A stretch of DNA of 64,000 nt from Rhodanobacter sp. Root480 (lineage in GTDB: Bacteria > Pseudomonadota > Gammaproteobacteria > Xanthomonadales > Rhodanobacteraceae): NCBI RefSeq assembly GCF_001426645.1, contig NZ_LMEX01000002.1, forward strand, positions 1,074,322-1,138,321. The letters are read 5' to 3'. Below, in pieces: positions 7,183 through 15,810 of this stretch; position 1 is the stretch's first letter; each line of letters starts with the position of its first letter. The notes below the pieces were generated by a model. That model worked only from the letters and a program-made list of their open reading frames with translations. It did no database searches and was not told the DNA's origin. Position numbers and translations under genes: made by a program.

Positions 7183-7301
7183 GGAAAAGGCGTCGGAACT
7201 GCATGATCGTAAGCAAGCAGCCAGTTTTAGGCTCGTCGTCACGATGTCCGCAGCGGCCGACTAGGTTGTCGATTAATTCAAACGCAAAAAAAGGAGAAGT
7301 C

Positions 7302-8009
7302 ATGCAAGACATGGGTGTCATTTCCGAACACAGGGAATACGAGTATTCCGTGAACCCGTCATTTCTGACTAAGTTTCTAAAAGTAATGTTGTTCATTTCG
7401 ATTGGTACGACGGTACTTTTGCTGATCTCCAATTTCATGCAGTTTGAGCTAGTGTCGAGCGGTACCATAACGAAGTCTTCTGCCGACGCCAACGATACGC
7501 GCCAACACTTCTTGAGTATTCTTCGACTGGCGATATTCATCGTAACTTCCATCACCTTTTTGATGTGGATCTACCGCGCCAATAAAAATGCTCAGGGATT
7601 TTCAAGCAAGACTCTGGAATTCACACCGGGATGGGCGGTAGGTTATTTCTTCATACCGGTTGTCAGCCTCTACTTGCCGTACAGGGCCATGAGGGAAATA
7701 TGGCGAGTCAGCTCGGCACCTGATCATTGGAGAACTCAGCCTGGCAGCGCTTTACTTCAGTGGTGGTGGGCAGTATGGCTGGCATCGAATTTTTCCGGTT
7801 TTGCTGCAGCAAGATTTTCCATGCACATAAAATCTTTGGCCGATATTCAGCACGCCACGATCGCATCCATTCTGTCAAATTGCATTAACATATTGGCGTA
7901 CATCCTGGCTCTATCGGTAGTTGTCGCGATATCGACCAAGCAGCGAAAACTGGTTGATGAAGGTTCGGGCAATTCGTTCGATGCGGATGGCCTCGCCACC
8001 AACAACTGA
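7302..8009 (+). CDS. DUF4328 domain membrane protein
   Basis: A 235-residue integral membrane protein. A strong ribosome site, AAAAAAAGGAGAAGTC, directly precedes the ATG at 7302 and decides the start. Hydrophobic segments lie at about 25-45, 78-95, 115-130, 152-170 and 195-215. The stretch from LMWIYRANKNAQGF through FTPGWAVGYFFIPVVSLYLPYRAMREIWR is the hallmark of DUF4328, a family of unknown function. The gene is AT-richer than the chromosome, like the preceding cassettes, and may belong to the same transferred segment, but no attC follows it. Confidence 0.8.
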   Translation: MQDMGVISEHREYEYSVNPSFLTKFLKVMLFISIGTTVLLLISNFMQFELVSSGTITKSSADANDTRQHFLSILRLAIFIVTSITFLMWIYRANKNAQGFSSKTLEFTPGWAVGYFFIPVVSLYLPYRAMREIWRVSSAPDHWRTQPGSALLQWWWAVWLASNFSGFAAARFSMHIKSLADIQHATIASILSNCINILAYILALSVVVAISTKQRKLVDEGSGNSFDADGLATNN

Positions 8010-8204
8010 CGAAATAGGGACCAGTCTGGAAGCAGGGGTCGGTGTGAACCTTCTTGGTAAGTCGACCCCGGCGTTTTCCCTGCTTTTCGACTCGACGGTA
8101 TTCGATTGATCTATTCAAAAAGTCGGAATCGATGCAACCTGCCCACGGTGTTGCATCAAGGCGCGTGAAGAGCTACTCGATCGCGCAAGCTCGCCGATGA
8201 AGCG

Positions 8205-9257
8205 CTAGGAAAACATCGCCCCTACGCCGCGGAGGAAACGCGCCGAAACGTCGTCGTACAGGGCGTTTGCCTCGGTGTCGATGCTGCGCCGTTCGGGCTT
8301 TCCCATGAACCAGGCGATCGACTCGTGGATCGCGTCCTCGAAACGGTGTTGCGGTCGATAGTCGGGTACGAGGGAGCGCACCTTGGCGTTGTCGAAGATC
8401 GCGGCATTCGCCTTGTCGCCCTTGATGGGGCCCTCGAACGCGTCCTTGTTGAAGCGCACCAGCAGGTCGGTGGGCACAAACACGGTCTGCTCGTAGACGC
8501 GCCCCGGGTCCAGGCCCGCGGCGCTCGCGATGTACGCGTGGATCTGATTCCACGTCATCACATCGTCCGACGTGATGTGAAACGCCTCGCCGATCGCCTT
8601 GTCGTTGCCCAACAGTCCCGCAAAAGCATGCGCGAAGTCGCGATGGTCGGTCAGGGTCCACAAGCTGGAGCCGTCGCCAGGAACCAGGATGGGGACGCCG
8701 CGCTTCATGCGGTCGACGACGGTCCACGGGTGCGTCCACGAGTTGATCGCGGCGGGGATGTCGCAATGCGCATACGTGTGTGAGGGCCGGACCACGGTGA
8801 AGGGGAATCCGGTTTCACGATGGGCGGATTGGAGCCGCGCCTCCGACTCCGCCTTGTCCCTGCTGTATTGCCAGTAGGGGTTGGCGAGCGGCGTGGCGCT
8901 TTCCCTGGCGATGTAGAAGCCTGGCGGAGTTTCGTAGGCGGATGCGGACGAGATGAAGACGTACTGCCGGGTAATGCCCGCGAAGGTCTCGATGTCACGG
9001 CTGATGTGGTCGGGATCGAATCCGATCCACTGGACCACCGCGTCGTAGTGGCCGTTGGCCGCAACGTCGGACTTGATCGCTGCCCGGAACGATGCCGTGT
9101 CGTTGACGTCGGCCACGATCACGTGAGCGCCCGCCGGGGCATCGGCCTTGAGCGAGGTGCCCCTGTTGATCAAGGTCAGGTCGTGTCCCCGCGCGACGAC
9201 GAGCGGCGACACCGCCGAAGAAATAAGTCCTGTTCCCCCGATAAACAACATGCGCAT
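8205..9257 (-). CDS. NAD-dependent epimerase/dehydratase family (atypical/extended SDR)
   Basis: A 350-residue Rossmann-fold protein. The N-terminal nucleotide-binding motif is GGTGLISSAV (residues 8-17). An acidic DVND follows at the second-strand region, then VFISSASAYE, and a YxxxK-like YSRDK that fits the SDR catalytic pair. HPWTVVDRM and later segments form the substrate domain. Related proteins are annotated as NDP-sugar or isoflavone-reductase-like epimerases, and the substrate here is not known. The start is ATG at 9257 behind GAGGGAG. It is transcribed alone and away from the RidA-like gene. Confidence 0.82.
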   Translation of the reverse strand: MRMLFIGGTGLISSAVSPLVVARGHDLTLINRGTSLKADAPAGAHVIVADVNDTASFRAAIKSDVAANGHYDAVVQWIGFDPDHISRDIETFAGITRQYVFISSASAYETPPGFYIARESATPLANPYWQYSRDKAESEARLQSAHRETGFPFTVVRPSHTYAHCDIPAAINSWTHPWTVVDRMKRGVPILVPGDGSSLWTLTDHRDFAHAFAGLLGNDKAIGEAFHITSDDVMTWNQIHAYIASAAGLDPGRVYEQTVFVPTDLLVRFNKDAFEGPIKGDKANAAIFDNAKVRSLVPDYRPQHRFEDAIHESIAWFMGKPERRSIDTEANALYDDVSARFLRGVGAMFS

Positions 9258-9566
9258 GATGGGCTCCCTCGTTCCATTTCAAACCGGGTCGAAACGATTC
9301 GACTCGCTCGCCAATGTATCTGGTTGATGGCGACAGGTGAGGCGATTCAGCGACAACCGCCAGGGGCTCTTTGCGTCCCCTATGCCGCGTTCCAATCGCA
9401 GGCATCGCTGACTGATATGGTGCATTGGGGAGGCGGCACATCGGGCAACGCGTCGTGCAACAGCAGCATTGCTCACTGTCAAAGCTCACTGAGCGTCGCT
9501 TCTCCCCGTTCAAGGTGGGCGGCTACGCCGTCGCTCAACTCTGGCATCAGGCAGCACAGGAATTCC
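9258..9566. other. Divergent intergenic region
   Basis: About 310 bp between the SDR gene and the RidA-like gene, expected to hold both promoters. No conserved element, repeat or small gene could be supported in it. Confidence 0.4.
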
Positions 9567-9998
9567 ATGAACCGACATCTGATTTTGGTAGCGGCCCTCG
9601 CCGCCGTATCCGGTTACGTTTCGGCAGCCCCGCAGTCCAAACACTCTTGTTTCCATTCCATGGAGCAGCTGGAGAAGGAGATTGGCTTCTGTCAGGCGGT
9701 CCGCAGCGGAAACACGCTTCATGTTTCCGGCGTGGCGGCGGGCGGCAGCATGGATGCCGCCGTTCGCTCCGTGTACGGGCGGCTTGGCGAGGTTCTGGAA
9801 GCACAAGGGCTGTCTTTTGCAAACGTGGTGCGCGAAACGGTGTTTGCCACGGACCTGGACGCATTCATTGCGAACAAGGCCATTCGCCACGAGTTTTACG
9901 GTACCTCCCTGCCCGCGGCGAGTTGGGTGCAGGTGCAGCGGCTTTACCTGCCGTCCTATGTTCTGGAGGTCGAGCTGACCGCGGAATTTGAGGAATGA
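9567..9998 (+). CDS. RidA/YjgF-family protein with signal peptide
   Basis: A 143-residue protein. Residues 1-20 (MNRHLILVAALAAVSGYVSA) are a clear Sec signal peptide, so the product is exported, unlike the cytosolic RidA enamine/imine deaminase. The rest is one YjgF fold: VRSGNTLHVSGVAAGGSMDAA, then FANVVRETVFATDLDAF, then SWVQVQRLYLPSYVLEVELTA. Canonical RidA has PxR before the VxV strand. Here the position reads LPAASWVQV, so the substrate-binding Arg is missing and imine deamination is doubtful. It could be a periplasmic member of an uncharacterised Rid subfamily. Confidence 0.8.
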   Translation: MNRHLILVAALAAVSGYVSAAPQSKHSCFHSMEQLEKEIGFCQAVRSGNTLHVSGVAAGGSMDAAVRSVYGRLGEVLEAQGLSFANVVRETVFATDLDAFIANKAIRHEFYGTSLPAASWVQVQRLYLPSYVLEVELTAEFEE

Positions 9999-10112
9999 GG
10001 GTGCTTGGGGCGGCTTTGCCGCCACTTGAGTCTGCGTTGTGCGCCGTGGGGCACGCTTGTCGGCGGCAGCACGACAAAACCACCCGGGACATTCGTGGCC
10101 GGCAACCGCGAG

Positions 10113-10140
10113 AGCGTCGCGACTGAAGTCGCTCCTACAT
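10113..10140. repeat. REP-like element, single arm
   Basis: GCGTCGCGACTGAAGTCGC followed by TCCTACAT. It is a single copy of a hairpin family found repeatedly in intergenic gaps of this window (also near 20995, 21832, 38757, 39866, 44941 and 52560). The inner GCGACTGAAGTCGC is self-complementary. Confidence 0.8.
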
Positions 10141-10247
10141 GTGGTGGGTGTTTGCCGCGCGAGCTGCCGCGGGTATCTGGCGGATTGATTTGGTGTTCGC
10201 GACACTACAACCCTGCTGTTGTCGCATAGCCCCGAGGAGTCGCCGCC

Positions 10248-10907
10248 ATGTCGCTCGCGCTTTACGGTCACCCGTTCTCCTCGTACACGCAGAAAGTCCT
10301 TGTCGCGCTGTACGAGAACGCCATCCCCTTCGAGTTTCGCTGTCTCGGGCCGGATACGCCGCAGCATGCGGCCGAGTGGTTGCGCCGCTGGCCGCTGGGC
10401 AAGTTTCCCCTGCTGTTGGATGGCGAGCGCAGCGTGGTCGAGACGACGATCATCATCGAGTACCTGCAGCTTGCGCATCCCGGGCCGGTCCGGCTGTTGC
10501 CCGCGGATTCGATGGCCGCGTTGGACGTGCGCTTTCTCGATCGCTTCTTCGACCTGCACGTGATGCAGTGGGTGCAGCACGCAGTGAATGGCGCGCTGAC
10601 CGGTGATGCCGTGAAGCGCGAGGAAGGGCTTGCGCTTGCGGCGAAGAAGCTGGATCTCGCCTATGCCTGGCTGGAAAAGCAGCTGGCGGGCAGGACCTGG
10701 GCCGCCGGCGAGGCGTTCACGCTGGCCGATTGCGCGGCCGCGCCCGCGTTGTTCTACGCGGACTGGACGCAGCGGATTCCGGAGACCTGCCCGGTGCTGC
10801 GTGCCTACCGCGCGCGCTTGCTGGCCCGGTCCTCTTTCGCCCGCGCCGTGAACGAGGCGAGGGAGTTTCGACCGCTTTTCCCGCTGGGCGCGCCGGACCG
10901 CGATTGA
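10248..10907 (+). CDS. Glutathione S-transferase family protein
   Basis: A 219-residue cytosolic protein. The N-terminal thioredoxin-like domain (1-80) starts MSLALYGHPFSSYTQKVLVAL, has the cis-proline region GKFPLLLDGE, and the VVETTIIIEYL motif that binds the gamma-glutamyl part of glutathione. The helical C-terminal domain includes AAGEAFTLADCAAAPAL, the GST N-capping motif with Asp. The start codon follows GAGGAG. The class and substrate cannot be told from sequence alone. It stands alone between a RidA-like gene and a convergent SulP gene. Confidence 0.88.
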   Translation: MSLALYGHPFSSYTQKVLVALYENAIPFEFRCLGPDTPQHAAEWLRRWPLGKFPLLLDGERSVVETTIIIEYLQLAHPGPVRLLPADSMAALDVRFLDRFFDLHVMQWVQHAVNGALTGDAVKREEGLALAAKKLDLAYAWLEKQLAGRTWAAGEAFTLADCAAAPALFYADWTQRIPETCPVLRAYRARLLARSSFARAVNEAREFRPLFPLGAPDRD

Positions 10908-10937
10908 GCGAAGCCGGGCGGCTGATGGCCCGCCGCG

Positions 10938-12419
10938 CTATGCACCGCCTTTCCGCACCGGCTCGGGCAGACGGTGCCTGGCAAACCTGTCCACCATCGA
11001 TGCGCTGGCCTCGTTCAGGCCGACGACTTCCACCTGGGCGCCGTGACGACGCAGCTTGTGCACGATGTCGTCGAGCGCGCCGATGGCCGAGACGTCCCAG
11101 AAGTGGGCGCCGCTGACGTCGATGCGCACGTGGGCTGGCACGTCCTGATAGCCGATCGCATCCACCAGGCTGTTGGAGGAGGCGAAGAACACCTGGCCGG
11201 TGACGTAGTAAGTGAGGGTGCGTCCGTCACTGGAGCTGGCGGCTTTTACCTCGAACATGCGCGCAACCTTGCCGGCGAAGAACACGCCGCTGAGCAGCAC
11301 GCCGACGAAGACGCCCTTGGACAGGTCGCGCGTCGTCACCACCACGATGACGGTCGCCAGCATCACCACGCTGGACTGCCATGGATGCGAGCGCAGGCTC
11401 TTGAATGACGACCATTCGAATGTGCTGATCGACACCATGATCATCACCGCCACCAGCGCGGCCATCGGGATGCGCCTTACCCAGTCGCCCGCCACCACGA
11501 TCAGGAACAGCAGGAAGCAGCCCGCGAACAGGGTCGACAAGCGGGTACGACCGCCGGCGGTGACGTTGATGACCGACTGCCCGATCATCGCGCAGCCACC
11601 CATGCCGCCGAGAAAACCGGTGACGAAGTTGGCGGCGCCCTGCCCCATGCACTCGCGGTTCTTGTTGCTGGGCGTATCGGTCATGTCGTCGACGATGCGC
11701 GCCGTCAGCAGCGATTCGAGCAGACCGACCGCGGCCATGGCCAGCGAGTAGGGGAAGATGATGCGCAGGGTTTCCAGCGTGAATGGCACCTGCGGCACGC
11801 TGAACAGGGGCAGGCTGGAGGGCAGCGGGCCCATGTCGCCGACGGTGCGCAGCTTCAGGCCGGCCATGATCGAGAACGCGGTGATCACGATGATGCTCAC
11901 CAGCGCGGAGGGCACGCGTTTCGTCAGTAGCGGGAAAAGGTAGATGACCGCCAGGCCGGCGGCGACCATCGCGTACATGTGCCAGTCGGCGCCCACGAAC
12001 TGCGGCAGTTGCGCCATGAAGATCAGGATGGCCAGCGCGTTGACGAAGCCGGTCATCACCGAGCGCGAGACGAACTTCATCACCAGACCCAGCCGGGCCG
12101 CGCCGGCGACGACCTGCAGCAGGCCCATCAGGATGGTGGCGGCGAACAGGTATTGCAGGCCGTGATCGCGCACCAGGGTGATCATCAACACGGCGGTCGA
12201 GGCCGTGGCGGCCGAGATCATGGCGCGGCGGCCACCGAGGATGGCCGAGGTCACCGCGATCGAGAACGAGGCGTACAGGCCTACCTTGGGATCGACGCCG
12301 GCGACAATGGAGAAGCCGATGGCTTCGGGGATGAGCGCCAGCGCCACCAGCGCGCCGGACAGCAGTTCGGTGGGCACGTTGGTCAGCCAATCGCGCCGGA
12401 AGTTGGGGAAAGTCCGCAT
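10938..12419 (-). CDS. SulP-family inorganic anion transporter with STAS domain
   Basis: A 493-residue inner-membrane protein with about ten to twelve hydrophobic segments. The first holds the SulP signature ALVALALIPEAIGFSIVAGV and the next GLYASFSIAVTSAILGG. Mid-protein NRECMGQGAANFVTGFLGGMGG is the conserved family loop. Residues ~400-490 form a cytoplasmic STAS domain (VRIDVSGAHFWDVSAIGALDDI). SulP proteins move sulfate, bicarbonate or other anions. No cysteine-assimilation or carbonic-anhydrase gene is adjacent to tell which. The gene is convergent with the GST gene and divergent from hemC. Confidence 0.9.
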   Translation of the reverse strand: MRTFPNFRRDWLTNVPTELLSGALVALALIPEAIGFSIVAGVDPKVGLYASFSIAVTSAILGGRRAMISAATASTAVLMITLVRDHGLQYLFAATILMGLLQVVAGAARLGLVMKFVSRSVMTGFVNALAILIFMAQLPQFVGADWHMYAMVAAGLAVIYLFPLLTKRVPSALVSIIVITAFSIMAGLKLRTVGDMGPLPSSLPLFSVPQVPFTLETLRIIFPYSLAMAAVGLLESLLTARIVDDMTDTPSNKNRECMGQGAANFVTGFLGGMGGCAMIGQSVINVTAGGRTRLSTLFAGCFLLFLIVVAGDWVRRIPMAALVAVMIMVSISTFEWSSFKSLRSHPWQSSVVMLATVIVVVTTRDLSKGVFVGVLLSGVFFAGKVARMFEVKAASSSDGRTLTYYVTGQVFFASSNSLVDAIGYQDVPAHVRIDVSGAHFWDVSAIGALDDIVHKLRRHGAQVEVVGLNEASASMVDRFARHRLPEPVRKGGA

Positions 12420-12732
12420 TTTTTTCAGGCCAAAGCGTTCGCGGACACCGCCGCATCAGCGGCATGTCTCTCGGGCAGGGGATGGTGTCGCGAGGTTTCC
12501 GGGGGATAGGCGCCCGGACGAGCCACCCGGCAGGGCCGGGTCCATGGAGGTGCGTATGCTCGCGGTTTCGGGGCGGCGGATCAACCGGCCATGCCGGAAC
12601 CGGCACATGCAAGCCGGGCCGGACGGGCTACGGTAAATGCGAAACACCGGTCGTGCCTGCGGCGAATCGTCGGGCGGTCTGGCCCGCCGTTCTGCGCGAC
12701 AATACGGTTTTGCCAATGCCCGCGGAGTCCCC
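12420..12732. other. Divergent intergenic region between the SulP gene and hemC
   Basis: About 310 bp, GC-rich, expected to carry the SulP promoter and the hemC promoter. No repeat, terminator or small gene is convincing here. Longer open frames across it lack ribosome sites and sensible products. Confidence 0.4.
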
Positions 12733-13647
12733 ATGACCACCACCTTGCGCATCGCCACCCGCAAAAGCGCGCTCGCCCTCTGGCAGGCGGAGCACGTGGC
12801 GGCCTTGCTGCGCGTGGCGCACCCAACGGTGGATGTGGTGCTGGTGCCGATGAGCACGCGCGGCGACGAGATCCTGGATCAGCCGCTGGCCACGATCGGC
12901 GGCAAGGGCCTGTTCCTGAAGGAGCTGGAAGTGGCGATGCTGGAAGGCCGCGCCGATCTGGCCGTGCATTCGCTGAAGGATGTGCCGGCCGACCTGGAGC
13001 CGGGCTTCGCGCTGCCGGCGATCCTGCCGCGGGCGGATGCGGCCGATGCGTTTGTCAGCAACGATTACGCCGACCTGGCCGCGCTGCCGCAGGGCGCGCG
13101 GGTGGGCACGTCCTCATTGCGGCGACAGACCCAGTTGCGGGCGCTGCGGCCAGATCTGCAATTGCTCGACCTGCGCGGCAACGTGGGCACGCGGCTGGGC
13201 AAGCTCGATACCGGTGACTACGACGCCATCGTGCTGGCGTGCGCGGGGCTGGAACGGCTGGGCCTGGCCTCGCGTATCCGCTCCCGACTGGCCGCGCCGG
13301 ACTGGCTGCCCGCGCCGGGGCAGGCGGCCATCGCGATCGAGGCACGCGACGACAATCCGCGCGTCCTGCAGTTGCTGGCGGCGCTGGACGATACCGATAC
13401 GCGCATCACCGTCAGCGCGGAGCGGGCGATGAACCGCGCGCTGGGCGGCAGCTGCACCGTACCGGTGGGCGCCTGGTGCGTGCTGGGCGAACACGGCCTG
13501 CATCTGCGCGGCATGGTGGGTGATGTGGAGCGTGGGCGATTGCTGCACGCCGAAGCCCATGCGACCAGCGACCAGGCGCAAGCCCTTGGCGAACAGGTGG
13601 CCGAGGCGCTGTTGCAGCAGGGCGCCGGGGCGCTGTTGGGATTGTGA
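12733..13647 (+). CDS. hemC: Hydroxymethylbilane synthase (porphobilinogen deaminase)
   Basis: A 304-residue cytosolic enzyme of tetrapyrrole synthesis that joins four porphobilinogens into hydroxymethylbilane. Visible features are [14 protein letters not shown] at the N-terminus, [11 protein letters not shown], the catalytic Asp83 in VHSLKDVP, the Arg-rich [19 protein letters not shown], and Cys241 in [14 protein letters not shown], which carries the dipyrromethane cofactor. The start at 12733 ([11 protein letters not shown]) is chosen over an upstream one because it matches the family N-terminus. In Pseudomonas it sits directly after algR and is followed by hemD. Here both neighbours differ. 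Confidence 0.97.
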   Translation: MTTTLRIATRKSALALWQAEHVAALLRVAHPTVDVVLVPMSTRGDEILDQPLATIGGKGLFLKELEVAMLEGRADLAVHSLKDVPADLEPGFALPAILPRADAADAFVSNDYADLAALPQGARVGTSSLRRQTQLRALRPDLQLLDLRGNVGTRLGKLDTGDYDAIVLACAGLERLGLASRIRSRLAAPDWLPAPGQAAIAIEARDDNPRVLQLLAALDDTDTRITVSAERAMNRALGGSCTVPVGAWCVLGEHGLHLRGMVGDVERGRLLHAEAHATSDQAQALGEQVAEALLQQGAGALLGL

Positions 13648-13659
13648 GGTAGAGCGACC

Positions 13660-13830
13660 CCTCCCCAACCCTCCCCTGCGCGCAGGGGAGGGAGTACGGC
13701 GAGGCACTCTTGTGGCTCCTCCCCCTGCTGGCAGGGGGAGGCTGGGAGGGGGTGGCTCGGGCTTGCCGCGAAGGTCAAGAGCGAAACCCCTCCCCGGCCC
13801 TCCCCCGCAGCAAGCAGGGGAGGAAGAAAG
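13660..13830. repeat. Cluster of GC-rich CTCCCC/GGGGAG hairpin repeats
   Basis: Three related palindromic units such as CCTCCCCTGCGCGCAGGGG and CCTCCCCCTGCTGGCAGGGGG lie between hemC and the next, convergent gene. The same family recurs near 46600-46760, 50070-50110 and 55857-55962. Dispersed hairpins of this kind are common in Xanthomonadales genomes. No coding role is supported. Confidence 0.8.
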
Positions 13831-13851
13831 GCGACCGCTCTCCAACGACAA

Positions 13852-13882
13852 CGGCCCTCCCGCTTGCGCGGAAGGGCCGTGG
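13852..13882. terminator. Hairpin between convergent genes, probable terminator
   Basis: ACGGCCCTCCCGC pairs with GCGGAAGGGCCGT across a short loop, 22 bp past the stop of the minus-strand DUF481 gene. The following bases are not a strong T-tract, so termination is likely but not certain. Confidence 0.5.
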
Positions 13883-13903
13883 CGATACCCCGGTGCGATC
13901 AAC

Positions 13904-14701
13904 TCAGAAGCTGTAGACCAGGTTGGTGGTGGTGAGCGTGTCGGTGTTCTTGGTGCCCGGCAACACGTCGGTGTTGTGGCGCACCTGGAAGCCGACTTTC
14001 AGCGCCAGCTTCTTGGTCATGCTGACGGCTAGCCCCGCGTCGTTCTGCAGGTAGGTGTTCTTGGAGCCTGCTTCGACCAGCAGCGTGTCGTCAAACGAGG
14101 TGTTTTCGGTGAGCTTGTACTTGTAGTTGACCAGGCCGCGGCCGACCATCTCGCTTTCGGTGGGCTGGCGTACGGCCACGCTTTCGTTGTCGACGATGAT
14201 GTGGGTGTCAGCCGGGCGGTAACGCTTGTAACCGGGGCCGACTTCGAACGAGAGCTCGTTGCGCTCGTCTTTCAACGCGATGTAGCCGTAGCCCAGCGAG
14301 ACGATGCCCTGCCACAGGTTGGCGCCGAAATCGTCGTGCTCGTAACGGGCCGCGCCCACGATGTAGCTGCGCGGATCAAGCTTGTAGCCCACCGACGCGC
14401 CGCCGTCGTAGCGGTTGGCGGTGGTGTTGAATTGCTTGATCGTGTTGCCCGCCTCGTCCTCCACGGTCTGCTGGCTCTTCGAGCGCAGGCCGTCGACGAA
14501 GAAGCTGTTCTTCCACTGGTCGTTTTCCTGGTTCAGGCCGAGCTTGGCGTTGAGGTTCTCCGAACGCGAGTTGCCGGTGGAGGACGCGAAACCGAACTCG
14601 CCCGAACCGCTCCAGCCGCCGTTGTTGGGTGCGCTTTGCGCCTGCACGCCGAAACTGGCACACGCCGCCAGCAGCGCGCTGGCCATCAAGGTCTTTTTCA
14701 T
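13904..14701 (-). CDS. DUF481 family outer-membrane beta-barrel protein (YdiY type)
   Basis: A 265-residue exported protein. The start at 14701 gives the signal peptide MKKTLMASALLAACASFGVQA. The mature part is rich in alternating hydrophobic and polar strands, beginning WSGSGEFGFASSTGNSRSEN and ending TTTNLVYSF with the terminal Phe typical of outer-membrane barrels. Length and motifs (GNSRSENLNAKLGL, GGASVGYKL, VGAARYEHDDFG) fit the DUF481 family, whose function is unknown. E. coli YdiY is a relative. It is convergent with hemC and appears to be a single-gene unit. Confidence 0.85.
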   Translation of the reverse strand: MKKTLMASALLAACASFGVQAQSAPNNGGWSGSGEFGFASSTGNSRSENLNAKLGLNQENDQWKNSFFVDGLRSKSQQTVEDEAGNTIKQFNTTANRYDGGASVGYKLDPRSYIVGAARYEHDDFGANLWQGIVSLGYGYIALKDERNELSFEVGPGYKRYRPADTHIIVDNESVAVRQPTESEMVGRGLVNYKYKLTENTSFDDTLLVEAGSKNTYLQNDAGLAVSMTKKLALKVGFQVRHNTDVLPGTKNTDTLTTTNLVYSF

Positions 14702-14786
14702 CCGGGGAGCGATCCATTTGTTAATTAAAAGTGAGTTACTACGATAGCCGGCCGCATTGAACTTGCTATGAATGACGCCGGCAAGT

Positions 14787-15683
14787 TCAGCGGATGATGT
14801 CATTCCGGCGCACGGCGGCGAACTGGCGTTGTTCCAGCCAGCGCCCCAACAGGCAACTGGGCGCTGCAACCGCGGCGGCCAGCAGCGGCGTGTGGATCCA
14901 CATGGCCAGCACGATCGCCAGCGCCGGGACGGCGTAGGCCAGCAAGGTCGACACCCACCGGGCCGAGCGCAATACCGCCGTGCGTGCGGGGCGACGGCGC
15001 TCCAGCGATCGCCAGGCCCGGACTTCCGTCACCCACGTCGCCAGCGCCAGCGCCAGCAACACCGCCAGCCATGGCATGCCCAGGAATGGCGAGCCCTGCT
15101 GGCCCTGCGCCACCGTGATGGCCCACAGGCACAGGCCACCGGCATAGCCGGCGAAAAGCACCCGGCGCAGCGGAAACTGCCGTGACGGCGGCGGCGGCGC
15201 CGGCCGCACCCAGCGGCGGCGATGGTCGTAATGGTTGTAGGCGAGGCTGGCCAGGCTGCAAAGCGCCAGCGCCGCGCCGGCCAGTCGCGTCGCCCAGAAA
15301 TCGTTGTCGCCGCGGGCCAGGCCGGCCACGCCAAGCATCGGCAGGTAAGTGACAAACGCCAGCAACGCCGCCCGCGTGGGTCGGCTGTCGCGATACGGCT
15401 GCCAGCCATACCAGTCGTGCGCGGCACCGCGCCCCGGCAGGCAGGCCAGCATCAGGCCGAACCCGGCAAGCACCAGCCCGGCCGCCAGCGGCACCAGCGT
15501 TCCGCTGCGGCCATCCGGCCGTCCCAACACCAACGCCATCCCCAGCCACGCCCACAGGCCGTAGCCGCTCGTGGCCAGCACGCGCCAGAACGGTGCCGCC
15601 ACATGGGTGACCGCCCGCGCGGCTTGGCTGCCGTTCGCGTCGTTGGCCGGCGCGGCGTCGGGCGAGGAGGAGATCGGTGGCAT
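14787..15683 (-). CDS. Predicted integral membrane protein (possibly DmsC-like)
   Basis: A 298-residue protein with about eight hydrophobic segments, starting around residue 33 (FWRVLATSGYGLWAWLGMAL). Order and spacing, including the final LLGRWLEQRQF, vaguely recall DmsC-type anchors of molybdenum reductases, which end in an (E)RWLFFAEA-like motif. No DmsA/DmsB partner is nearby, so this is a weak hypothesis. A short proline-rich loop (RPAPPPPSRQF) splits the protein in two halves. Otherwise unrecognised. Confidence 0.6.
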   Translation of the reverse strand: MPPISSSPDAAPANDANGSQAARAVTHVAAPFWRVLATSGYGLWAWLGMALVLGRPDGRSGTLVPLAAGLVLAGFGLMLACLPGRGAAHDWYGWQPYRDSRPTRAALLAFVTYLPMLGVAGLARGDNDFWATRLAGAALALCSLASLAYNHYDHRRRWVRPAPPPPSRQFPLRRVLFAGYAGGLCLWAITVAQGQQGSPFLGMPWLAVLLALALATWVTEVRAWRSLERRRPARTAVLRSARWVSTLLAYAVPALAIVLAMWIHTPLLAAAVAAPSCLLGRWLEQRQFAAVRRNDIIR

Positions 15684-15810
15684 GGACGTTGTCAGTCAAG
15701 GCATCGAACGCTCAGGATACGGCAAGCGCCCCGGTGTGTCCCGGCGACCGCATCACACACGCCGCCCGTGCTACAACGCCTGCATTCCAACCCCAGCCTG
15801 GACCCGCGTC

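Noticed and set aside
13660-13830. Repeat cluster considered as a CRISPR-like array
   Set aside because: Units are palindromic hairpins without uniform spacers, and no cas genes are present.
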